A stretch of 64,000 bases of DNA from Sphingobium faniae (GCA_900100475.1 FMTU01000006.1:186001-250000), one strand, 5' to 3'; positions 19,791 through 28,612 are shown, counted from the first letter of the stretch. Translations and numbers: made by a program. The notes: a model not told the origin generated them from the sequence alone.

Positions 19791-20231
19791 TTAGCCGCCG
19801 TAGCGACGAGCCGTTTCCCTGATAAGAGCAATCATGTTCGGGATGCCCTGCGTCCGGTTGGAACTCAGTTGATTGCGCAGGTCGAACGGGGCCAGCGCGC
19901 CCTCTATGTCCACCGCGCCGATCTCCTCCGGCGTCCGATCCTGCACGATCAGCAGCACCAGCGCGATGATCCCCTTGGTGATCGCCGCATTGCTGTCCGC
20001 CAGGAAATGCAGCCGCGCCCCACTAGCAGCATCGTCGTCCCGCACCGTGGGATAGACCCATACCGCAGCCGAACAGCCGCGCACCAGCGTCGCATCGGTC
20101 TTGAGCGGATCGGGCATCGGCTCCAGTTCGCGGCCAAGGTCGATCAGCAGCCGATAGCGGTCGTCGGCGTCGAGGAAGTCATATTCTTCGTAAAGGTCGT
20201 CCAGGGCGCGCGCTTCAGTCATGCCCGCCAT
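19791..20231 (-). CDS. sufE: SufE sulfur acceptor
   Basis: Accepts persulfide sulfur from SufS and hands it to SufB. The 146-residue protein shows the active-site Cys53 in LVRGCSAAVWV, and the C-terminal LSSNRTQGIPNMIALIRETA is the family end. It is encoded about 4.7 kb from the SUF operon start rather than in it, so it is expressed separately. The first ATG (20231) has no clear ribosome site and lies on the flank of a hairpin; the Met three codons in (MTEARALDDLY) is an equally good start. Confidence 0.93.
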   Translation of the reverse strand: MAGMTEARALDDLYEEYDFLDADDRYRLLIDLGRELEPMPDPLKTDATLVRGCSAAVWVYPTVRDDDAASGARLHFLADSNAAITKGIIALVLLIVQDRTPEEIGAVDIEGALAPFDLRNQLSSNRTQGIPNMIALIRETARRYGG

Positions 20232-20233
20232 AT

Positions 20234-20269
20234 AGGGAGAAAAGCGGATCGCGAAACCCGCTTTTCCCT
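20234..20269 (-). terminator. Hairpin between the psp cluster and sufE (possible weak terminator)
   Basis: An imperfect stem: AGGGA-G-AAAAGCGG pairs with CCGCTTTTCCCT, with one bulged G. It lies between the last small psp-linked gene and sufE. There is no proper T-run on either strand, so the terminator role is uncertain. It also sits immediately before the sufE start and could affect its translation. Confidence 0.4.
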
Positions 20270-20274
20270 GTGAA

Positions 20275-20508
20275 TTACAAATCCACGCCCGCCGCTATGG
20301 CTTCCAGCTTGCGGATGCGTTCCTTGAGGTCGGCGACCTCGATCCGCGTGGCGGCCGATGGCGGGGTGGCCTCGCGGCTGCCCTGCGCCAGTTCCGCGCG
20401 CTTCAGGTCCAGCCAGCCGTTCCAGCCGCGCAGCGCCGTCACCGCGACGATGACGAGGCCGGCCAGACCCGCCGCCGCCATGATCAGGTAGAAAAGGGGG
20501 TCCTGCAT
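20275..20508 (-). CDS. Small membrane protein with coiled coil, psp-linked
   Basis: A 77-residue protein: one N-terminal membrane segment (FYLIMAAAGLAGLVIVAVTAL, about residues 6-26), a basic stretch, then a short coiled coil (ADLKERIRKLEAI). The layout resembles PspB but the sequence is not recognisable as such. It follows the 83-residue gene by about 50 bases on the same strand as pspABC, so it may be the last gene of an extended psp operon. Function unknown. Confidence 0.65.
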   Translation of the reverse strand: MQDPLFYLIMAAAGLAGLVIVAVTALRGWNGWLDLKRAELAQGSREATPPSAATRIEVADLKERIRKLEAIAAGVDL

Positions 20509-20557
20509 ATCGTCCTCCCTGTGGTTCCTTGGGGCCTGTGGTTCCCTCGGGCCGCGT

Positions 20558-20809
20558 TCAGTCGCGGTCCCGCAATTTGTCGAATTCCCGCTCCAGCGCG
20601 GTGGAACTGTCCGTCGCCAGCCGCTCCAGCACGGCCACGCGATCCTTGAGCGCCTTCACCTCCGCGCGCAGCCGCTCGGCTTCCGGGTCCGGGCCGCGAT
20701 GGACGAAGGCTTCGCCCTTGTTACGGCGCAGGACGCCATATTTCGCGCGGATGACGCTGGCGATGGCGGTGATCGCAACGATGGCGACGACCATTTCAAA
20801 TGGATTCAT
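20558..20809 (-). CDS. PspB-like small membrane protein
   Basis: An 83-residue protein with an N-terminal membrane helix (MVVAIVAITAIASVI), a basic linker, and a C-terminal coiled coil (AERLRAEVKALKDRVAVLERLA). This helix-plus-coiled-coil plan is that of PspB, but a separate pspB is present two genes upstream. It therefore looks like a second, diverged PspB-type subunit of the envelope-stress locus. There are about 210 bases between pspC and this gene, so co-transcription is likely but not certain. Confidence 0.7.
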   Translation of the reverse strand: MNPFEMVVAIVAITAIASVIRAKYGVLRRNKGEAFVHRGPDPEAERLRAEVKALKDRVAVLERLATDSSTALEREFDKLRDRD

Positions 20810-21021
20810 TGCACTTCCCCTCGATTGTCATGACGGAGCGCTTTCCACCTTCCCGTCCATCCATTGGAAGAAACGCGCAGCCGCTCGATTTCGCGATGCA
20901 GGGCGTGATTCTCCTCGGTTCCGATCCGTCCAGCGGCTGGAACAGCACATCCAATTTTCCTTTTCCCGATCCCGAAGGTCCATTTTTTCGACCGGCGATG
21001 GCTCCTGTTCGATGAACGGTG

Positions 21022-21402
21022 TCAGCGCAGGCTGTCGATCTCGTCCGCCAGGCGCGTGTTGCGGCTGGTATAATGGGTTTCGATGTCGGCCAGGCGCCGG
21101 TCGATGTCGCGGAATTTGGAACGCACGTCGCGGGTCGAGCGCGCCGGATTGGACCGCACGCCCTGCCAGAATTTCTCGTCATCCCGATCGGCATACAGGC
21201 CCAGCGGCTTGTCGTCGGCGAAATAGGCCACCGCGAAATAGGCGATCAGCGTCCAGGGGAACGCCCCCATCAGCGTCACCAGCACCGCGCCGACCCGAAC
21301 CCAGATCGCGTCGATCCCGGTATAGTCGGCGATGCCGGAGCAGACGCCCAGCCATTTGCCGTTCTGCTTGTCGAGATAGAATTTGGTGCGGCGGGCGGTC
21401 AT
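21022..21402 (-). CDS. pspC: Phage shock protein C
   Basis: A 126-residue inner-membrane protein of the phage-shock response. The PspC domain is KFYLDKQNGKWLGVCSGIAD, then YTGIDAIWVRVGAVLVTLMG and the membrane helix PWTLIAYFAVAYF. A charged C-terminal tail carries a predicted coiled coil (DIDRRLADIETHY). With PspB it senses envelope damage and recruits PspA. The start at 21402 is one base from the pspB stop and gives the family N-terminus. Confidence 0.93.
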   Translation of the reverse strand: MTARRTKFYLDKQNGKWLGVCSGIADYTGIDAIWVRVGAVLVTLMGAFPWTLIAYFAVAYFADDKPLGLYADRDDEKFWQGVRSNPARSTRDVRSKFRDIDRRLADIETHYTSRNTRLADEIDSLR

Positions 21403-21403
21403 C

Positions 21404-21670
21404 TCAATTCCTCCGGTCGAATTCATAGTCGTCGTCCAGCGACGGACGGATGGGGCGGAAGTCGGGATTGTCGGCGGCGACGATCCGTTCGACCGTCTGC
21501 AGCCTTTCCTCCAGCCGCCGGGCGAGCAGGTGAAGCTCGTCCAGCAGCTTCTCGTCCTCGTCGGTGATCTTGGGCGCCTGCTTCCACTTGGTGACATAGT
21601 GGAAGATCAGCCAGGGCACGCCGATGAACAGCATCCCGACGATGGCAATGGGAAGGAAAACGTCTTCCAT
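21404..21670 (-). CDS. pspB: Phage shock protein B
   Basis: An 88-residue protein with an N-terminal membrane helix (FLPIAIVGMLFIGVPWLIFHYV), the conserved basic turn TKWKQAP and a C-terminal coiled coil (LLDELHLLARRLEERLQTVERI). This matches PspB closely in plan and key residues. PspB and PspC together free PspF from PspA under membrane stress. It sits three bases after the pspA stop and one base before pspC, consistent with one operon. Confidence 0.93.
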   Translation of the reverse strand: MEDVFLPIAIVGMLFIGVPWLIFHYVTKWKQAPKITDEDEKLLDELHLLARRLEERLQTVERIVAADNPDFRPIRPSLDDDYEFDRRN

Positions 21671-21673
21671 GGC

Positions 21674-22357
21674 TTATTCTCCCCCGATAGCCTTGCCGGC
21701 GTTCATCGACGCCTTGAGCGCCGCCAGTTCGGCGTCGACCTTGTCCGACGACCGAAGCTCGGCGATCTCCTCCTCCAGCGTCTTGGGCTGCTGGCCCAGC
21801 GCCATGGCGTCGGCGCGGCCTTCGGCCATGTCGGCGCGGCGTTCGAGCATGTCGAAGCGGGCAAAGGCTTCATTCACCTTCTCGCCGGCATAGGCTTCGC
21901 GGACGCGCAGGCGATTCTGCGCGCTTTCCATGCGCGCCGTCAGGCTGTTCTGGCGGGCGCGCGCCTCGCGCAGCTTGCCTTGCAGCTTGGCGATGTCCTC
22001 TTCCGAAGCCTTCAGCGCCTCGTCCAGCGCCCCGATCTCCTCGGACATCTGCCCGGCCATGTCGGTCGCCTTCTGCTTTTCGACCAGCGCGGCCTTGGCC
22101 AGATCCTCACGATCCTTGCTCAACGCCAGTTGCGCCTTTTCGGTCCAGTTGTCCCGAAGCGCGTTCAGCTTCGCGATATGACGCCGCATTTCCTTCTGGT
22201 CGGCGATGGTGCGGGCGGCGGACGCGCGCACTTCGACCAGCGTTTCCTCCATTTCGAGGATGATCATGCGGATCATCTTCGCCGGGTCTTCCGCCTTGTC
22301 GAGCAGGTCGGTGACATTGGCGGCGATGATGTCGCGGGTGCGGGAGAAAATACCCAT
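21674..22357 (-). CDS. pspA: Phage shock protein A
   Basis: A 227-residue PspA/IM30 (bacterial ESCRT-III-like) protein that holds PspF inactive and, under stress, coats damaged membrane. It starts MGIFSRTRDIIAANVTDLLDKAEDPAKM, the typical helix 0/1, and continues as an almost unbroken alpha-helical coiled coil to residue ~225. I chose the Met at 22357 because it gives the family start and has AGGAG upstream; an in-frame ATG seven codons earlier is less likely. It is second in the operon after a 57-residue protein. Confidence 0.95.
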   Translation of the reverse strand: MGIFSRTRDIIAANVTDLLDKAEDPAKMIRMIILEMEETLVEVRASAARTIADQKEMRRHIAKLNALRDNWTEKAQLALSKDREDLAKAALVEKQKATDMAGQMSEEIGALDEALKASEEDIAKLQGKLREARARQNSLTARMESAQNRLRVREAYAGEKVNEAFARFDMLERRADMAEGRADAMALGQQPKTLEEEIAELRSSDKVDAELAALKASMNAGKAIGGE

Positions 22358-22434
22358 TTGAACTTCACTCCTGGTCAAAACTTTGCCGGGGCGGGCGAGA
22401 GGGGGCTTCCCGCCCCGGCCGGGGCTTGCGATCC

Positions 22435-22608
22435 TTACGCCAGATAGCGCAGGGCCGCGGGGGTATCGTTCGTCGCGAGCATCGGGGCTTCGCTGGCGCG
22501 GGCCGGGCCGACGGCGGACAGGATCACCGTCGATCCGAACAGCAGGGCGGCCATGGCGACCGACAGGAGCTGACCGATTTCGCGGACTTCATTGCTCTTC
22601 TTTTCCAT
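22435..22608 (-). CDS. Small membrane protein, first gene of the psp operon (57 aa)
   Basis: Starts MEKKSNEVREIGQLLSVAMA and has one hydrophobic segment (MAALLFGSTVILSAVGPARA, about residues 19-38) that could be a membrane anchor or a signal peptide cleaved after ARA or ASEA. An ATG two codons upstream is less likely because only the second ATG has AGGGAG seven bases before it. It lies between the sigma-54 promoter and pspA on the same strand, so it is the first gene transcribed. Family not recognised; a stress-linked envelope role is inferred from position. Confidence 0.7.
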   Translation of the reverse strand: MEKKSNEVREIGQLLSVAMAALLFGSTVILSAVGPARASEAPMLATNDTPAALRYLA

Positions 22609-22676
22609 CTTCATACTCCCTGAACTCTGGCCTTCAAAGGTGCCGCCTCTGTGTCCGGCGACGTCTCCCCCTCCAT

Positions 22677-22692
22677 TGCAGAAGCCGTGCCA
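22677..22692 (-). promoter_or_regulatory. Sigma-54 promoter of the psp operon
   Basis: Minus-strand TGGCACGGCTTCTGCA matches the consensus TGGCACG-N4-TTGCW at every defined position except one T to C. The GG and GC elements have the right spacing. It lies about 70 bases upstream of the 57-aa gene and faces away from pspF, the usual arrangement for a PspF-activated promoter. The upstream AT-rich DNA (22695-22780) should contain the PspF enhancer sites. Confidence 0.88.
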
Positions 22693-22783
22693 ATTTACGA
22701 AAAAGCGCGAAAAAGCGTGGGTTTGGACGGTTGCATCCATATTTTTCTTGCGAAATATCGGGAAATTTCACCATAAGTTGGGA

Positions 22784-23800
22784 ATGGACAAGAATATGCA
22801 GTTCGTCGGCCAGTCGCTGGCCTTTCTCGACGCGGTCGAGCAGGCCGGGCGAGCCGCCGAACTCAACCGGCCGGTGCTGGTGATCGGCGAGCGCGGCACC
22901 GGCAAGGAACTGGTGGCCGAGCGTCTCCATCGCCTCTCCCGCCGCTGGGGCGAGCCGCTCATCATCATGAACTGCGCCGCCTTGCCCGAAACGCTGATCG
23001 AGGCGGAACTGTTCGGCCATGAGCAGGGCGCGTTCACCGGCGCGACCCGCGCCCGCCCCGGCCGGTTCGAGGAGGCGGACGGCGGCACATTGTTCCTCGA
23101 CGAACTGGGCACGCTGTCCATGGCGGCGCAGGAACGGCTGCTGCGCGTCGTCGAATATGGCGAAGTGACCCGCATCGGCGCGTCCCGTCCGGTGACGGTG
23201 GATGTCCGCATCGTGGCGGCCACCAATGACGACCTGCCCGCCGCCGCCGAAGCAGGGCGTTTCCGTCCCGACCTGCTCGACCGCCTGAGCTTCGAAGTCA
23301 TCACCCTGCCTCCTTTGCGCGCCCGTGAAGGCGACGTCGCGGTGCTGGCCGATCATTTCGGCAGGCGCATGGCGGCGGAACTCGAATGGCCTCAATGGCC
23401 GGGCTTCTCCGCCGCCTGCATGGCCGAACTGGAAGCGCATGGCTGGCCCGGCAATGTGCGCGAATTGCGCAACGTGGTGGAACGCGCCGTCTATCGCTGG
23501 GACGATCCCGCGCGGCCAGTGGGCCGGATCACCTTCGATCCCTTCGCTTCGCCGTGGAAACCCCGCCCCCTCATGCCCGCCGCCGCCCCGCCCGACAGCG
23601 CGCCGCCCGCGCCCGTCCCCTTGCCCGGCCTCGGCGCGATCACCGATCTCAAGGCGGCGGTGGAGGCGCATGAAGCCGCCATCGTCCGCACGGCGCTGGA
23701 ACGCTATCGTTACAATCAGCGCGCGACCGCGAAGGGCCTTGGCCTCAGCTATGACCAGTTGCGCCATTGCATGAAGAAGCACGGGCTGTCGGCGAACTGA
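22784..23800 (+). CDS. pspF: Sigma-54-dependent activator PspF
   Basis: An enhancer-binding protein of 338 residues that starts directly with the AAA+ domain, as PspF does, with no receiver domain. Motifs: Walker A GERGTGKE, the sigma-54 contact loop GAFTGA in EQGAFTGATRA, Walker B TLFLDELG, and NVRELRNVVERAV near the end of the domain. A Fis-type helix-turn-helix (RATAKGLGLSYDQLRHCMKKHG) ends the protein. It is divergent from the psp operon and its sigma-54 promoter. The ribosome site is weak (GGGA close to ATG 22784); a Met four codons later is an alternative. Confidence 0.92.
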   Translation: MDKNMQFVGQSLAFLDAVEQAGRAAELNRPVLVIGERGTGKELVAERLHRLSRRWGEPLIIMNCAALPETLIEAELFGHEQGAFTGATRARPGRFEEADGGTLFLDELGTLSMAAQERLLRVVEYGEVTRIGASRPVTVDVRIVAATNDDLPAAAEAGRFRPDLLDRLSFEVITLPPLRAREGDVAVLADHFGRRMAAELEWPQWPGFSAACMAELEAHGWPGNVRELRNVVERAVYRWDDPARPVGRITFDPFASPWKPRPLMPAAAPPDSAPPAPVPLPGLGAITDLKAAVEAHEAAIVRTALERYRYNQRATAKGLGLSYDQLRHCMKKHGLSAN

Positions 23801-23801
23801 C

Positions 23802-24272
23802 CTACACCGGCAGGGCCGTCGTATATTTCGTCATCGACAGCGCGAAATGCGACGCCGCGCCCTGCACGGACGGATGCGACAACACCACATTCATCAGGAA
23901 ATCATTATAATCCGCCACGTCGGCCACGACGATCCGCAGCAGATAATCCCATTCCCCGGACATGGAGAAACATTCCACGATCTCCGCCCGGCCATCGACA
24001 AATTGTTCGAAAGAGGCGCGCGCGTCGCGCGTATGACTGCGCATCCGGATGTTGCAGAGTACATTCACCTGCCGCTCGACGCTCGCCGGATCGACCAGCC
24101 GGACGGCTTTCAGCAGCACCCCCGCCTGCTCCAGCACCTTGATCCGCCGCCAGCACGACGCGCTGGACGCGCCCACCCGCTCGGCGAGGTCGGCATGGCT
24201 GATCGACGCATCGGCCTGCAACAGTTCCACGATCCGCCGATCCACCGCATCCAGTTGACGTTGCTGTTTCAT
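23802..24272 (-). CDS. Lrp/AsnC-family transcriptional regulator
   Basis: A 156-residue regulator with the N-terminal helix-turn-helix (LDAVDRRIVELLQADASISH, then ADLAERVGASSASCWRRIKVLE) and a C-terminal RAM/ligand domain (ECFSMSGEWDYLLRIVVADV). The start at 24272 gives the family's usual N-terminus. It is divergent from the phenylalanine hydroxylase gene with 94 bases between, so it probably controls phenylalanine/tyrosine breakdown, sensing an aromatic amino acid. That role is inferred from position and family. Confidence 0.9.
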   Translation of the reverse strand: MKQQRQLDAVDRRIVELLQADASISHADLAERVGASSASCWRRIKVLEQAGVLLKAVRLVDPASVERQVNVLCNIRMRSHTRDARASFEQFVDGRAEIVECFSMSGEWDYLLRIVVADVADYNDFLMNVVLSHPSVQGAASHFALSMTKYTTALPV

Positions 24273-24281
24273 GATGCAGCC

Positions 24282-24326
24282 ATATCCGAAACCATATTTC
24301 ACGATAAGCGTTTTTCATCCGGATAT
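24282..24326. promoter_or_regulatory. Candidate Lrp-type operator pair between the regulator and phhA
   Basis: Two inverted 7-base half-sites, ATATCCG at 24282-24288 and CGGATAT at 24320-24326, about 38 bases centre to centre. They lie in the AT-rich divergent gap. The spacing would suit a multimeric Lrp-type protein, but this is a reading of one sequence only. Confidence 0.35.
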
Positions 24327-24366
24327 TGAAACGCCATTTGCGCTAAACCGTGGAATAATCCTCACC

Positions 24367-25239
24367 ATGACCCACATCCTTGAGCGCCTGCCGGATGGCG
24401 CCGCCGCAGACTGGACGATCCCGCAGGACTGGAGCGCCTATACCGCCCAGGACCATGCGATGTGGGACAGGCTGTTCGCGCGGCAGGCGGCGATGCTGCC
24501 CGGCCGCGTCGTGCCGGAATTCATGGATGGGCTGGACATCCTCCGCATGACGAAGCCGGGCATCCCCGATTTTCAGGAACTGTCCGGCCGCCTGATGCAG
24601 CGCACCGGCTGGCAGGTCGTCGCCGTTCCCGGCCTCGTCCCCGATCGCGTGTTCTTCGACCATCTCGCCAACCGCCGCTTCGTCGCGGGCCGTTTCATCC
24701 GCACGCCCGATCAGCTCGATTATCTGGAGGAACCGGATGTTTTCCACGATGTTTTCGGCCATGTCCCCCTGCTCGCCCATCCGGTCTTCGCCGACTATAT
24801 GCAGGCTTATGGCGAAGGCGGCCTGCGCGCCGAACGCATGGGCGCGATCGACCGCCTCGCCCGGCTTTACTGGTATACGGTCGAGTTCGGCCTGATCCGG
24901 CAGGGGGACGAATTGCGTCTCTACGGCGCGGGCATCGTGTCGTCGCATGGCGAATCGATCTTCGCGCTGGACGATCCCTCCCCCAACCGCATCGGCTTCG
25001 ACCTCAGGCGCCTGATGCGGACGCAATATCGCATCGACGACTATCAGCAGAGCTATTTCGTGATCGACGGTTTCGAGGATCTGCTGCGCCAGACGGTCGG
25101 GACGGACCTTGCCCCCCTCTACCACGAACTGGAGGGGACGAGCGACCTCATGGTCGACACCGTCCTTCCCGAAGATCGCGTCTACACGCTGGGCACGCAG
25201 GCCTATGCCCGCGCCAGGGCGCTCGCCGCGTCATCCTGA
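24367..25239 (+). CDS. phhA: Phenylalanine 4-monooxygenase
   Basis: Hydroxylates phenylalanine to tyrosine with O2, iron and tetrahydropterin. The 290-residue protein is the monomeric bacterial form without the regulatory domain. The iron ligands are visible as two His in DVFHDVFGHVPLL and the Glu in YWYTVEFGLI. FQELSGRLMQRTGW and GAGIVSSHGESIFAL are also family stretches. ATG 24367 is preferred over an upstream in-frame ATG lying in the promoter region. It is followed by hppD after 23 bases: Phe to Tyr here, then, after transamination, hydroxyphenylpyruvate to homogentisate. Confidence 0.96.
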   Translation: MTHILERLPDGAAADWTIPQDWSAYTAQDHAMWDRLFARQAAMLPGRVVPEFMDGLDILRMTKPGIPDFQELSGRLMQRTGWQVVAVPGLVPDRVFFDHLANRRFVAGRFIRTPDQLDYLEEPDVFHDVFGHVPLLAHPVFADYMQAYGEGGLRAERMGAIDRLARLYWYTVEFGLIRQGDELRLYGAGIVSSHGESIFALDDPSPNRIGFDLRRLMRTQYRIDDYQQSYFVIDGFEDLLRQTVGTDLAPLYHELEGTSDLMVDTVLPEDRVYTLGTQAYARARALAASS

Positions 25240-25262
25240 CGAATGAGAGAGGACCGCCTCCC

Positions 25263-26318
25263 ATGACCACAACGCCCCGGAATCCGCCCTTTAACCCGCT
25301 GGGCCTCAACGGCTTCGAGTTCGTCGAGTTCACCTCGCCCGATCCGCAAGCCATGGCCGCGCAGTTCGATCAGTTAGGCTTCGTCCCCACGCACCGCCAC
25401 CCGGCCAAGAACATCACCCGCTATAAACAGGGACGCATCAACCTGATGCTGAACCGCGACGATGCCGGGCGGGTCGCGGCCTTTCGCGGCGAACATGGCC
25501 CCTCGGCCAGCGCCATGGCCTTCCGCGTCGCCGACCCGCAGGCCGCGATGCGCTGGGCGCTCGACCATGGCGCGAAACCCACGGACGAGGACGACACCGT
25601 CATCCAGGGCATCGGCGGTTCCTATCTTTATTTCATCCGGGACGGCGAAGACCTTTATGCCGACTGGGCCGAATTTCCCGGCTGGCGCGAGGCGGAGGCG
25701 GCGAACGGCGTCGGACTCGACCTGCTCGACCATCTCACCCACAATGTCCGGCGCGGCCAGATGCGGGTATGGAGCGAATTCTACCGCACCCTCTTCAATT
25801 TCGAGGAGCAGAAATATTTCGATATCAAGGGGCAGGCGACCGGCCTTTTCAGCCAGGCGATGATCGCCCCCGACCACGCGATCCGCATCCCCCTGAACGA
25901 AAGCCAGGACGATAAGAGCCAGATCGAGGAATTCATCCGCGACTATCATGGCGAAGGCATTCAGCACCTTGCCCTCACCACTCCCGACATCTACGCCACG
26001 GTGGAGAAGCTGCGGGCGCGGGGCGTGCATCTTCAGGACACGATCGAGACCTATTACGAACTGGTCGACAAACGCGTCCCCGGCCATGGCGAGGATCTGG
26101 AACGCCTGCGCCGGAACCGCATCCTGATCGACGGCAGCGTGGAAACGGGCGAAGGCATATTGCTCCAGATCTTCACCGAGCCGATGTTCGGCCCGATCTT
26201 CTTCGAGATCATCCAGCGCAAGGGCAATGAGGGCTTTGGCAATGGCAATTTTCAGGCGCTGTTCGAAAGCATCGAACTGGACCAGATCCGGCGCGGCGTC
26301 ATCGCCGTCGACGCTTGA
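25263..26318 (+). CDS. hppD: 4-hydroxyphenylpyruvate dioxygenase
   Basis: Converts 4-hydroxyphenylpyruvate to homogentisate in tyrosine breakdown; an Fe(II) enzyme of two vicinal-oxygen-chelate domains. The 351-residue length is normal. Iron ligands are seen as the His in LLDHLTHNV, the His in GEGIQHLALTT and the Glu in FFEIIQRKGNEGFGNGNFQALFE-type sequence near the C-terminus. FTEPMFGP is also conserved. It starts at ATG 25263 after GAGAGAGG. It is co-directional with phhA and 23 bases from it, so one operon is likely. No homogentisate dioxygenase gene is in the window. Confidence 0.96.
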   Translation: MTTTPRNPPFNPLGLNGFEFVEFTSPDPQAMAAQFDQLGFVPTHRHPAKNITRYKQGRINLMLNRDDAGRVAAFRGEHGPSASAMAFRVADPQAAMRWALDHGAKPTDEDDTVIQGIGGSYLYFIRDGEDLYADWAEFPGWREAEAANGVGLDLLDHLTHNVRRGQMRVWSEFYRTLFNFEEQKYFDIKGQATGLFSQAMIAPDHAIRIPLNESQDDKSQIEEFIRDYHGEGIQHLALTTPDIYATVEKLRARGVHLQDTIETYYELVDKRVPGHGEDLERLRRNRILIDGSVETGEGILLQIFTEPMFGPIFFEIIQRKGNEGFGNGNFQALFESIELDQIRRGVIAVDA

Positions 26319-26372
26319 ACGCCCCGGCCCATGCGGCGTGATCCCCTCACGGCGCATGGGCGGTTCCGGTCA

Positions 26373-27251
26373 TTACCGCGTGGGAACCGGCTCTGGTCCC
26401 GAATAATCGTAGAAGCCCTTGCCGGTCTTGCGGCCGAACCAGCCCGCCTCGACATATTTGACCAGAAGCGGCGCAGGGCGGTATTTGGGATCACCCGTGG
26501 TCGACTGAAGCACCTTGCAAATCTCAAGACAGGTATCCAGCCCCACGAAATCGGCCAGCGTCAGCGGTCCCATCGGATGGTTGAGGCCCAGTTGGATCGC
26601 CGTGTCGATGTCCTTCACATTGGCGACGCCCTCGCCCAGCGCGAAGCAGGCTTCATTCAACATCGGCAACAGGATGCGATTGACGATGAAGCCCGGTGCA
26701 TCGAACGCATGGACGACCTGCTTGCCCAGCTTCACGGCATAGGCTTCGATCGCCGCCACCGTTTCCGGCGCGGTGGCAAGGCCGCGGATGATCTCGATCA
26801 GGGCCATGACCGGCACCGGGTTGAAGAAATGCACCCCCACGAAGCGCGACGCATCAGGCGCTGCCTGCGCCAGCCGGGTGATCGGGATCGAGGAGGTGTT
26901 GGACGCCAGGATCGCATCCTTGCCCAGCAACGGCCCGACATTGCCGAAGATCGTGCGCTTGATGTCCTCCCGCTCGGTCGCGGCCTCGATCACCAGTTGC
27001 GCGGCAGCCAGCGGCGCGACGTCGCCCACAGGCTTGATCCGGGCGAGCGCCGCATCGGCGGCCGCCTGGTCGATCTTGCCCTTCTCCACGCCCTTGGCAA
27101 GCAGCTTCGCGATCCCGGCCAACCCCTTTTCCGCGCGGGCAAGGTCGACGTCGGACAGGATCACGTCATAGCCCGCCAGCGCCGAAACCTGCGCGATGCC
27201 CGCGCCCATCTGCCCGGCGCCGATCACGCCCACGGTGCGAATGTCAGTCAT
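26373..27251 (-). CDS. 3-hydroxybutyryl-CoA dehydrogenase
   Basis: An NAD(P)-dependent 3-hydroxyacyl-CoA dehydrogenase of 292 residues, the usual single-domain bacterial length. Motifs: nucleotide fold [16 protein letters not shown] (residue 7 on), [44 protein letters not shown] with the catalytic His, and [14 protein letters not shown]. The C-terminal domain carries [21 protein letters not shown]. It acts in short-chain fatty-acid or polyhydroxybutyrate metabolism. The start at 27251 gives the family N-terminus. Convergent with hppD. Confidence 0.93.
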   Translation of the reverse strand: MTDIRTVGVIGAGQMGAGIAQVSALAGYDVILSDVDLARAEKGLAGIAKLLAKGVEKGKIDQAAADAALARIKPVGDVAPLAAAQLVIEAATEREDIKRTIFGNVGPLLGKDAILASNTSSIPITRLAQAAPDASRFVGVHFFNPVPVMALIEIIRGLATAPETVAAIEAYAVKLGKQVVHAFDAPGFIVNRILLPMLNEACFALGEGVANVKDIDTAIQLGLNHPMGPLTLADFVGLDTCLEICKVLQSTTGDPKYRPAPLLVKYVEAGWFGRKTGKGFYDYSGPEPVPTR

Positions 27252-27404
27252 GATTGCCTCAAGTCCTTCCGCATGAATCAGGATGTTGGCCCTCCCCCTA
27301 GCGCGAAGGAAGCGGGACGGACAGCCCCACGTCGCGGGCAGGATGGGCAAGCGGCGGCATTTTCCCGCTTTGCGCCGCTCGCGGATGATGGTTAAAGGCG
27401 ATCC

Positions 27405-27899
27405 ATGGTTTCCGACGCGCCCACAGCCGCGCTCACAGCGCCTTCCCTGCCTGCGCCCGCGTCCGGCCGTTTCGCCGCTGGGGAGCATCGTTTTCCCTTG
27501 CGCGTCTATTTCGAGGACACCGATCTGTCGGGCCTCGTCTATCACGCCAATTATCTGCGCTATATGGAGCGCGCCCGGTCCGACATGCTGCGGATCGCGG
27601 GCATCGGCCAGCGCGCCGCGCTGGAAGAGGGAGAGGGCGTCTATGCTGTCACCGACCTTCACATCCGCTATCGCCGCCCCGCCCGGCTCGACGATGATCT
27701 GACCGTGATCAGCCGGGTGGCGGACGTCAGCGCCGTCACCTGTTCCATTCATCAAACAGTCATGCGAGGCGAGGAAATATTGACGCAGGGCGATGTGTCC
27801 GTCGCCTTCCTGACGCCCCAGGGCCGCCCGCGCAGGCAGCCCAAGCCCTGGACCGACATTTTCATCCGCCTGATGAGAGGGGAAGACATACACCCATGA
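27405..27899 (+). CDS. ybgC: Tol-Pal-associated acyl-CoA thioesterase
   Basis: A 164-residue hotdog-fold thioesterase, first gene of the tol-pal operon. The catalytic region is [26 protein letters not shown], with the Asp of the EDTD motif and the conserved tyrosine/histidine. Residues 1-28 are a proline/alanine-rich leader typical of alphaproteobacterial versions. It overlaps tolQ by four bases (ATGA). The family acts on acyl-CoA or acyl-ACP at the inner membrane; its role in the Tol system is not settled. Confidence 0.92.
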   Translation: MVSDAPTAALTAPSLPAPASGRFAAGEHRFPLRVYFEDTDLSGLVYHANYLRYMERARSDMLRIAGIGQRAALEEGEGVYAVTDLHIRYRRPARLDDDLTVISRVADVSAVTCSIHQTVMRGEEILTQGDVSVAFLTPQGRPRRQPKPWTDIFIRLMRGEDIHP

Positions 27900-28612
27900 G
27901 CCTTGCCATGCCCGCCGTCGGCGCAATGGGCGCCGTTACAGCCAACGCCGCCATATCGCCGCTCCACCTGTTTCTTCAGGCCGACATCGTCGTGAAGGGG
28001 GTGATGATCGGCCTGTTGCTGGCCAGCATCTGGACCTGGGCGATGATTATCGGGTTCAGCTTCACCCTGCGAAAGGCGAGCAAGCAAAGCAGCGCCTTTG
28101 AAAGCGATTTCTGGAAGGCGGAGGATATCGACCGCTTCTACGAGGCGCGGGGCAAGGCCGAGTTCCCCGCCGCCAGGGTGATGGCGGCGGGCGTGTCCGA
28201 ATGGCGTAGATCCACCGCGCAGAAGGTAATCGACCGCGACGGAACGCGCGACCGGCTGCACACCGCGATGAACAGCACCATCGCGGCGGAGGTGGACCGC
28301 CTGTCGGATCGTTTGAACATCCTGGCCACCATCGGATCGGTCGCGCCCTTCGTGGGCCTGTTCGGCACGGTCTGGGGCATCATGCGCGCCTTCACCGCCA
28401 TCGCGGCGGAACAGCAGAGCAGCCTTGCGGTCGTCGCGCCGGGCATTGCCGAAGCGCTGTTCGCCACCGCCATCGGCCTGTTCGCCGCGATTCCGGCGGT
28501 CATCGCCTATAACCGCTTCAGCCATGGCATCAACCGGCTCGAAACCCGTTTGTCGCGCTTCGCCGACGGCTTTTATTCGACGCTGAGCCGCGAACTGGAG
28601 ACCCAGCGATGA
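27896..28612 (+). CDS. tolQ: Tol system inner-membrane proton channel subunit TolQ
   Basis: A 238-residue MotA/TolQ/ExbB-family protein. The first membrane helix is [22 protein letters not shown]. The other two lie in the conserved block [27 protein letters not shown] and [28 protein letters not shown], which includes the channel residues. With TolR it uses the proton gradient to energise TolA. It follows ybgC with a four-base overlap and precedes tolR by 34 bases. Confidence 0.95.
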   Translation: MSLAMPAVGAMGAVTANAAISPLHLFLQADIVVKGVMIGLLLASIWTWAMIIGFSFTLRKASKQSSAFESDFWKAEDIDRFYEARGKAEFPAARVMAAGVSEWRRSTAQKVIDRDGTRDRLHTAMNSTIAAEVDRLSDRLNILATIGSVAPFVGLFGTVWGIMRAFTAIAAEQQSSLAVVAPGIAEALFATAIGLFAAIPAVIAYNRFSHGINRLETRLSRFADGFYSTLSRELETQR

